From: Phoronis australis | Taxonomy: Eukaryota; Phoronida; Phoronidae | DNA: 64,000 nt | Assembly (NCBI GenBank): GCA_002633005.1 | Contig: NMRA01000774.1 | Coordinates: 90,218-154,217, forward strand | Direction of reading: 5' to 3' | Part shown: positions 22,701 through 31,700 of the stretch, piece by piece | How positions within the stretch are numbered: the first letter of the stretch is position 1 | Layout: every line of letters starts with the position of its first letter | Translations under genes and position numbers: made by a program | Notes under the pieces: model-generated | The model's database searches: none | Told to the model about the DNA's origin: nothing | What the model saw: only the letters and a program-made list of their open reading frames with translations

Positions 22701-25700
22701 AGTTGTTGTGTCCGGAAATCAACTTTCCAAACGGAAAGTATGTTTTCCCTCATCGTATATCTTTGGGTTGCGACTTACATGTACAGTAGTTTTAATATCG
22801 AGTAGTAGTTAATATTCCGTTTATCAAAACAAAATCAAATTTGAAACCAAAACTCACTGAATGTCCTATATTGAAGTGTGTATGGTATAACTTTACCGGT
22901 CCACCTTTTTCTCAAATCTCGAATGGCTTTTCTTCTTTGTCGCTCACGGGCACTCAATGTATCTCGGCGACGGTTTGGGGGTTCGTCGGCATTGTCTTTG
23001 ACACCCTCTAATGGGATTCGCCTTCAACAAAAATACTCAGAAGCTTTGGTTTTTGACGAATCCGTTACCATGCTACTTGTATATTCCTGACATGCCATGT
23101 TAAAGTCCTTCTCTCACGCGTTGTTAACCCTTATTACATGGTTAGAAGATGTTATAAGGATACAAGAAGTACCTACCTCATAACTAATACACGATCCGTA
23201 CTCGAAAACAGTTTAAATGAACGCGCCACTCACGATTCGCACCCGAAGAAACACCGCCATTTTGAACTTGCCGCGAACCCCTAAGTACAATTCATTCAGG
23301 AACCCAGGCCGAGAAAACGCCGTCAGTGCGACTCGAGCAGTGCCTGTACTGTAACCAGCCAGCAAACGGGGACAAAATGATCGACAGCGCGCCTTAATTT
23401 TAATAAAATCAAACTACAGACAATTTTATCGAATTTGCTTAAGAAATGTGGCGAATAAATTTTGACAGAAATTATTTTGCCAGACTGGGGACCGCAGCCT
23501 ATCGGACCCGGTGCGGATCGAGACCAGNNNNNNNNNNNNNNNNNNNNNNNNNNNNNNNNNNNNNNNNNNNNNNNNNNNNNNNNNNNNNNNNNNNNNNNNN
23601 NNNNNNNNNNNNNNNNNNNNNNNNNNNNNNNNNNNNNNNNNNNNNNNNNNNNNNNNNNNNNNNNNNNNNNNNNNNNNNNNNNNNNNNNNNNNNNNNNNNN
23701 NNNNNNNNNNNNNNNNNNNNNNNNNNNNNNNNNNNNNNNNNNNNNNNNNNNNNNNNNNNNNNNNNNNNNNNNNNNNNNNNNNNNNNNNNNNNNNNNNNNN
23801 NNNNNNNNNNNNNNNNNNNNNNNNNNNNNNNNNNNNNNNNNNNNNNNNNNNNNNNNNNNNNNNNNNNNNNNNNNNNNNNNNNNNNNNNNNNNNNNNNNNN
23901 NNNNNNNNNNNNNNNNNNNNNNNNNNNNNNNNNNNNNNNNNNNNNNNNNNNNNNNNNNNNNNNNNNNNNNNNNNNNNNNNNNNNNNNNNNNNNNNNNNNN
24001 NNNNNNNNNNNNNNNNNNNNNNNNNNNNNNNNNNNNNNNNNNNNNNNNNNNNNNNNNNNNNNNNNNNNNNNNNNNNNNNNNNNNNNNNNNNNNNNNNNNN
24101 NNNNNNNNNNNNNNNNNNNNNNNNNNNNNNNNNNNNNNNNNNNNNNNNNNNNNNNNNNNNNNNNNNNNNNNNNNNNNNNNNNNNNNNNNNNNNNNNNNNN
24201 NNNNNNNNNNNNNNNNNNNNNNNNNNNNNNNNNNNNNNNNNNNNNNNNNNNNNNNNNNNNNNNNNNNNNNNNNNNNNNNNNNNNNNNNNNNNNNNNNNNN
24301 NNNCATATGCAAACGAATCACGATATATTACTAATAAAACAATATAATGAAGACTTTTCGAGCAAGCCATAGCACATTCAGTTACAAGGAAAAAATGGCG
24401 GCGTTCAGGACAAGTTCCTGAACTGATGAGCCGGAAATGTGGGTACGGAAATAACCGATGACAACCGGTAATCATACGCTCAGCGAAAAGGGTCAAATAC
24501 GGTTGAAAAATCTCTTTTGGCAAGAAAGGCGAAAAGAATGTAAAGAAAGCGTTTCGAAAATAAGATTTTATGTAGTAAGTATTTTCGGATTCTAGAACCA
24601 CATGGGCAGTTTGCAACAAGGACTTTAACCGTTAGGTCCAAATTTCTGACTATAGTGATTTCAAAAGGACACCTGCTCCTTGTGAGAAAAACTTCAGACC
24701 TCCAATTTGGGTTTTATCGTCTACATTCGACAGCCCTCACATTTTGGAGAACAATTAAAAAAATCAAAGTCTGCTTAAGGGGCAAACGTGACCTACACTG
24801 CTTTAGACAAGTTACACCACGACTGCTAAGAAATACCACCCATCGCGAACAATAATATCTAATTGATGAGGCAAAACGTATGACTTCTAGTTAAATCTTG
24901 CTTCTGCTACTCAAGTGAGGCGACGATGTTGCATGAGCTGGTGACAGACGAAGATTGGTTGAAATCACCAAAAGAAGGTGTAATGTCAAATTTTAAGTTA
25001 AGTACGACTTTTCTAAAAGTGTACCCACGGTTGTTTATAATATCTTAAATGGTTTATTGGTAATCTACATGTATGCTATCAGTTCCATTGGACATGTTCC
25101 TTAGTTATTGCGAAATGGGAGAGTACGACAAAATTTGTGGCTTTGAACTCTTGTACACGATTCAAGAAACGGGGTCCAGTGTTGAGTAACCACTTTGCCA
25201 TAACATGGAAAATTGCGTTTTGCGTCGGAGCCTTTATGTTACTGAAATAGACAGCAAATATGAATAAAAATGTGTATTCAAGAGATATTTTAATAACTTT
25301 GCGTTATACTTACTCTTTGTTTAGTTTCACCAAGTCATCATGTGTGAACAACATATCATATTCAATTCTCACAACGTTTTCGTCATGCTGATATTCTCCC
25401 ATCTTGCCTGCAAATCATTAACGTAATATGGCAATAGGAGATTATTTTCAATGAAGCAATTGACAGTTTACATACAGTACCGGTAAAAACTTACGTAGCT
25501 TGCAGGAAGTACATGCAAATGTCGTTCGTTTTCCGTAGACAGTGAGATCCGCGATCTACTGAGTAAGCAGGGAAGCAAGTTGGGATTCATGACATAGTGT
25601 CGCAAATTTCGTTATTAATGACAAATAACACAAGACAAGGGTGTTTTGAAAAAGTCTGAGGTGTATTGGAAATTTCTGGGACACGGCTCTATACAGAAGT

Positions 25701-28700
25701 GGTGGTACGTTCCAGATTGGCAGAGGGTACCGCGAAACAGGAAACACTATTACATGTAGGTACCAGATGGATAGGACAAAAGATTAGGTTCAAGTAGGTT
25801 GTTTGCGTGTACCAAATGGGTACACGATACCAGATTTGTAGTGGCCGATTTCCTACAAAATGGACTCGAGCAAAGCGGCGTATGGTGACAGATGGGTTCG
25901 TAAACTGCCAAATGGACAAGATGTGATATACACTTAAAACAATACCAATGGGGACACAAACTGCCGCGTGGGCTAAAATATTACCATGCCAACTTCCGCA
26001 CATATTTTTTTATTATTAGTTTGACAACCCCGGAATGTGCCGCAAGAATTTGTACAGAAAATTTCCGACTGCTAGTTAGACTTGGTTTTGCCGGATTGAG
26101 AGTTGCTGTTATCAAATCAGGCCTAATTTCATTCCTTCGTTTTCATTTTGTTACTATTGTTCATCAAGTTGAACTCCCGAGCTACGGCGGTATACACCTG
26201 TACAATCAGCGATCTCTTGTCAAACTAGTCAAAAGAATTGCACTGGTCCTTTTTTTATAAACACCGATTTGTCGCCCTGGATGGATGGCAAGAGTGTACA
26301 CGTAGTTGGGCCTTTGATGTCATTTCAGCTCCAGTCGCAGAACCTGTCATACTGTGTACCAGGAGTATTTTACCAAGATATTTTCAGTGTTAAAATATCG
26401 TTACACAATTTTCAGAAAAAAGTTGCATTTGACCTAAATTAAAAGTTTAAGTATTTATTTAACTTTTGAAAGATACTCATAGTTGCAAAGCTACATGTAC
26501 GTGTGTGGGCATATGCGTGTGCATGCGCTAGTGTGGTGGTGGGTAGAATTACTCTTATCAATTTGTTTATGGTAACTCATTTGTGCAATGTTTACCTATT
26601 GCCCAGATCCCATTTTGTTAAATCGATTTCTGAGAAGTAGGCCTACTGTTACCTGTAGTATTCATCTATATTCGTGAAATTCTTAAAAATGAAAAAAAAT
26701 ATCCTGTAAAAGAACCCAAGCCAGTACTTCCTGTTGCTGATAGAGTAAATTGTCTTTGCCAAATGCCCTGCTCTTGGCGGATTCTCCCACCTTCTTGAAT
26801 GTTTCGCCTCCTAGCCAAATCATCTAAATGTCCGGCTTTTTGACATAGGCCCAATTACTACAGCAGGTCTGCAGTTATATGCATTGTTTACCTTTTCCCA
26901 CCGAACTTAATTTTTAAAAAAGGGAAGTTTACCTTGTAAAACAACCCAATTCACAGTATTTCGTGTTGCAGACAGCGTGCTGTATATTTGCCAATTCCCC
27001 CGCTCTTAGCGGACTGTCCTGATGTATATTTTTCTATATCCAGCCACACCATCTAAATGTCCCGCTTTTTTTACACAAGGCCACATTGACGTATTGTCAC
27101 ATACAATTGTAATTTCCAACGCAACGTAGCCATACATGTACTTTCCCGCTCCATAGACCTAATTCACGCGGCGGACATTAAAATACATAGCGAGGCTCAC
27201 TGCGATAAACAAAGATTATGTTGACCTTGCGTGAGTTAAATGGTCGGTCTTTCGAGTCCAACCTGGATATTAAATCTTAAAAATTTGTCGATAACTTGCC
27301 ACAGAGACGTAAAAATTCATTAGAGGACAAATCAATGGAACAAAGAGTTGTCTGAAGAAAGGGCATAGGTTTTTTCTCGGAAAATAAGGTTCGAAACATC
27401 GAAAGTAAATATGACCAAATTGCGGCGATCGCGTTACGGATTACTGTAGATATTATGCTGAATGCAGTGTTACGCTTATTCTTGTAAATTGGTGATAAAA
27501 ATGCTTTCTACACGAACCAGGTCATCTGCTCGTATTTTGATGTCATGTGCAATTAGTCACATCCCGTTTAATTTGTTGATAAAGATTATTAACATCAATC
27601 ATACCCTAGGGTGAGGTCAGTAGAGACTACCGGGACTAATTGTTGGTTTGTCATTGATCTGAAAGAATAATTGATGTTACTAAACATATGTTTTATTAAA
27701 ATAAAAAACCAGGCTCGTAATTGAAAATAAAAATTATTTGGTCATCAGTTCGGCTTTCTTAGAGTTAATAATTCTTACGTCTATTTATTGTGTTAGGATT
27801 CAAATCTGGACCAATTTTAATTTAAAATCAAAACACCAAATTCGTTCGTCCAAAGCATACATGTATACCTCGTTTTAGAGCTCAATTTCAGTTAACTGGA
27901 CAAAACAAGCATAGTTATCACGCGTTTTCAGGGGCCTCATTTATCCCAAAAGTGTTTGTGCCTTCTGTGAGGGCATTTTTTTGCCGAGAGTGCGGGGAAA
28001 TCTACCTCCCGATCACCATCAATAGAACCCCCTCCCTTTTGCAAGCTCTCATAGGCTCCCTGTCTCAAGTAGCATTTTGTGCTCTTTCAAACTGTCACTT
28101 GTGCGGTTACAGGTGATTCTCCGAAGAGATTTTTTCAATCACTGAGGGGAATTTTTAGGCCTCGTGGGTGACTGAGCTAGGTTAGATACCATCTTCTTGC
28201 AGATTAGAGCAATTATCGAACAAAAGAGAGGTGGCCCTCCAACCTTAAATGCTAGAATGGAGTTAATCAGTTGCGTAACATATTGGCTACAGCGGTCATC
28301 TTCCCATCTCGTTGTTGGACTATAGAGTCGAACAAGTTGGGAGCAACGGTAAAGCGCAGTATTGAATTTCGCGTGGCTTTTCTATACTTTTAACAGGGAA
28401 ATAGGGCCGATATTCGGCCCCAAAATCAAGAGATTTAGGGCCTTGTCCTTTTTGGAAAAAAAACGCATCATATGTTTCAACCCGTAGCGTGGACGGCGCA
28501 TCATACTATAGGGGGGGGGCTAGGCCGCATATGGTCTATTGGCGCTGCACCAAGGGGGGCTGAGGAGACTTGACACCCCCATTTTTTCCAGTGCTGCGCC
28601 ACCCATGCGTATTCATGAAAACACAGTCTGGCTGGCAGAAGATTTTCCGGTCGTTGCTATGATGTTCGGCAACTGAGATGCGACATATTATGATCTAACT

Positions 28701-31700
28701 TTGCGAAAACATTTATAAAATTTTCACGGACACATTTTCCTTCGTCGCGGCATATGGCAACGACCCAACGCTTCGAATCTCAACGTCCTTAGGGCATGCG
28801 CGCACCCAGCCTTCAATATAGTGGGGGCTCGAATTCCTGATTTTGTGCACATTTTTGCAACAAAAAAGGGGGCGAGCGAAAAAAAAAGGAAAAAACGGGA
28901 GCACCACTATGAATTGCGCATTTGCGCATGTTTAATGGACTTAGGCCTCATTTTCTCGGACATTTGTTTCTCTGAGGCTTAGCTTTTGCCCACTTCGCCA
29001 AATGGGGGGCCCGAGCCCCTCCCCCTGGGTGCGCGCATGCTTAGGGAAAACAGACAGTTGAGAGTCCGTACTTTTAATGCCGTTCAAGCAAACGGAATAC
29101 AACTATGCCGATAAGCCAACAGAGCTATCGTAGCGAGCCTCGTTTTGGAACGCGCCTCCTGTCGGCGTTAATGGGTCTTTTAAATGGAAAAACGGGATTT
29201 TTCTTGGATTTTTCCCATCAAACTCTGAAAAACAACAAAAAACGCTCCCGGGAACATTTCACGCTGTCGGTACTTTTTTCTGTTTCAGCGAAAAGTTCAA
29301 GTGCTTTTCATCTTAAGTGCCGCTTTTCAATCCAGCTGTTCCGTTTTTTTGTTCTTGAGTTCCGACCGCGACCACTTTGCAAAAGGTGTTTAAAATAACT
29401 TCGTTTTTTGTTATTATTTGGTAACATGTCTCTTGTTTACGATAACACACGCTACATGTACCAAGACCACTAACTTTTACTTTCTGAAGAAAACATTTTA
29501 TTTCCAAACTTGTATGGAAAGTCCTACACTGCAACCAATGTGAAGAGCTATCCACATTACAATTCAAACCTACGTCATACATGTAGATGTTTCCCCAATT
29601 TTTTCTATCGGAAAACCTGTGTGTGCAAATTTCGAATAGACACTTGAAGTGGCTTATCGCATTTTTAGTAAATGTCGTTACATTCTGAAATTTTCAGAGG
29701 AATTTAACTGCATCAAAGGGCACAAATGGTCCAGTTAACTATAATATATAAAGATGTAAATTTTTGGATGAATGCCTGGCTAAATTATTCAAAGCAACTT
29801 TGAGGTATACATACTAAAACCTTGTTCTTTATAGGGTAGACATATTTTGAATAATTGAAATTATTTCACTAATGGCTAAACTAGTCTTTTATATAACATC
29901 TTCGGTTCATTTCCTTTTTATGTTACCATGCCTTGCTATTATTTTTTTGGATTTTGGTAACACTCTTGGTTTCTAGAATTAAACAAATATTTTAAAACCA
30001 GTCAAGAAATGAAAATCACTGATGAGGAAAATCATTTATCCTTTGGTTGTGGTATAATCGTCAACAATGACAAAGGGTTTTCCGATATGACTTTTAAGCA
30101 ATTCAGTTGAAAAACGGCGGAGTTTCCATGCCAGTAAATTCCACAGCAACTACTCACACCTGAACAAACAAATGCAAATAACGTACTCTCATGCATGCGC
30201 GTCGCAACCTCAGCGGCCGCAAGATCGGACTGTGCATTCCAGGGCTAGAGTTCTACGATATCACGTACATGTACAGAACCAGATGGGTACACATGACCCA
30301 TGCGCAGCACTGAAAAAAGTGGGGCTATAGCCCCCCCAGCCCTCTGTGCTGCACCACCCATGGACCATGGGCGTCGTAGCACTGAAAAGGTGGGGCTATA
30401 GACCCCAGCCCCTTAGGGTGAGCCGCCCACGTAACAGCCAACTCGGCGACAGTAATACTAAGTAACGGGTTACGGCTTGTAGGAGTGAGCAGACTTGCAA
30501 GAGTGACAACGTCAATTGTCCAGTGCAGGCAGCCTGAGTGACTAGTGCTGTCGTCATGTGCGTAAAATAGTCCAGGGAGGTTCGAACAAGGTGGTGTTGT
30601 AGCGTTTATACCCGTGTGCACGGAGTTGTTCGTTGACGAACAGCCCAGTCCACCGCCTAGCTACAATACTACTTAAAATGGCGTTAATTCCCTGATGCCT
30701 GTCATAACAATAATCTTAGGCCAATGACCGGTAAAAATGGTTTGATCTTATTCTATATTTAGTTTATAAATGATTTCTGGTCTCGGTACAGGGCCGTAGA
30801 AAGCGCAGGTGGGCGTGCCATTCAAAAAACTTGCAGGAGTCAGGGTTAAAACATGGCAACCGATATAGGTTTGGCGCCTCGGACAGTCGAGACAATTGAC
30901 AACTCGGTATCAATACAGAAACCAAATAATATGAAGGTGAACTTATGCACATTGACGTTGACTTACTCTCTCCCTAAGAAGAACTGGGCCATTGATAGCT
31001 GCTCGTGGAACTATTTCCGTAACCACGATATCGCGCTCTCACGCCACTTTCTGTTTTTACTCACCAGACTTCAGCCAGAGCAGACTTGCGTGAAGGTATG
31101 TCTTATTGGAAAGTCACTCAGCGATGTAACAAAGATTGTGAATTATGTAAGAATATCAAGAATACATCTAATGCCACAGGTCGTGGGTCAAGGGGTCGTG
31201 GATTGTTGGTGGGGGGAGGTGTGGGTCGAGGGGGTCGTGGAGTTTGGGGGTCGAACGGGTCGAGGGGGTTTTAGAACAATTCTGAACTATTTCCAGCGTG
31301 ATAGACCCAGTTCAGCATGCCTTGGGTCTTCAAACAATAAGATATAACGAACTGACGATCTAATTCAAAGTCAAAAATGTTGCGAGTCCATCAGTAGCAC
31401 TTACTTTTGTTCATTGCCTGTAAAATCATCTGGTCAATTGTCTGTCCGTGGCATCCAATCAATGCCTGAAGGAAACAAATACCAAGCATATAGTTTTCAA
31501 TATTTCAAGTGTACATGCACTTGGATTTGAATCTTGGTTAAAAAGTAAAAGATACCAACAGACTAAAATGAAAATTTGGTCCATAAAATGAAGCAAACTA
31601 GTCAAAACAGCTTGTTATTAAAACAATATATATTCTTTTGACAATGACAGATTTAAGATATGTCGTAAGGCGTCTCAGCTACCATTTTCAAAGGAAACGT

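Larger units (their letters stand above)
27145..29160 (+). repeat. Large dispersed repeat R2, copy 1 (with two MITE insertions)
   Basis: Homologous to 38230-39850. It starts at ATAGACCTAATTCACGCGGCGG and ends near GCGAGCCTCGTTTTGGAACG; internal landmarks include CAACCTGGATATTAAATCT, AAAAACCAGGCTCGTAA, ATTCGTTCGTCCAAAGCATA and TTCAACCCGTAG. Two short insertions in this copy (28487-28608 and 28795-29039) are absent from the other. No coding frame survives, so the parent class is unknown. Confidence 0.8.
25408..31404. other. Intron 2 of the astacin gene
   Basis: An intron of about 6 kb that is almost wholly repeat-derived: a copy of the 26/41/54-kb family (26015-26690), a tandem pair (26693-27100), a copy of the 27/38-kb block (27145-29160) with two MITE insertions, MITE relatives at 30294-30440, and a minisatellite element (31130-31290). 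Confidence 0.65.

Noticed and set aside
23323-24619. Long open frames of 278-397 codons on both strands
   Set aside because: They are produced by the run of undetermined bases and contain almost no real sequence.
30560-30600. GGTTCGAA resembling a tRNA T-loop
   Set aside because: No acceptor or anticodon stem can be paired around it.
30853-31347. A 164-codon plus-strand frame
   Set aside because: Its second half is the GTCGTGGGTCGAGG minisatellite and the first half has no domain or splice context.
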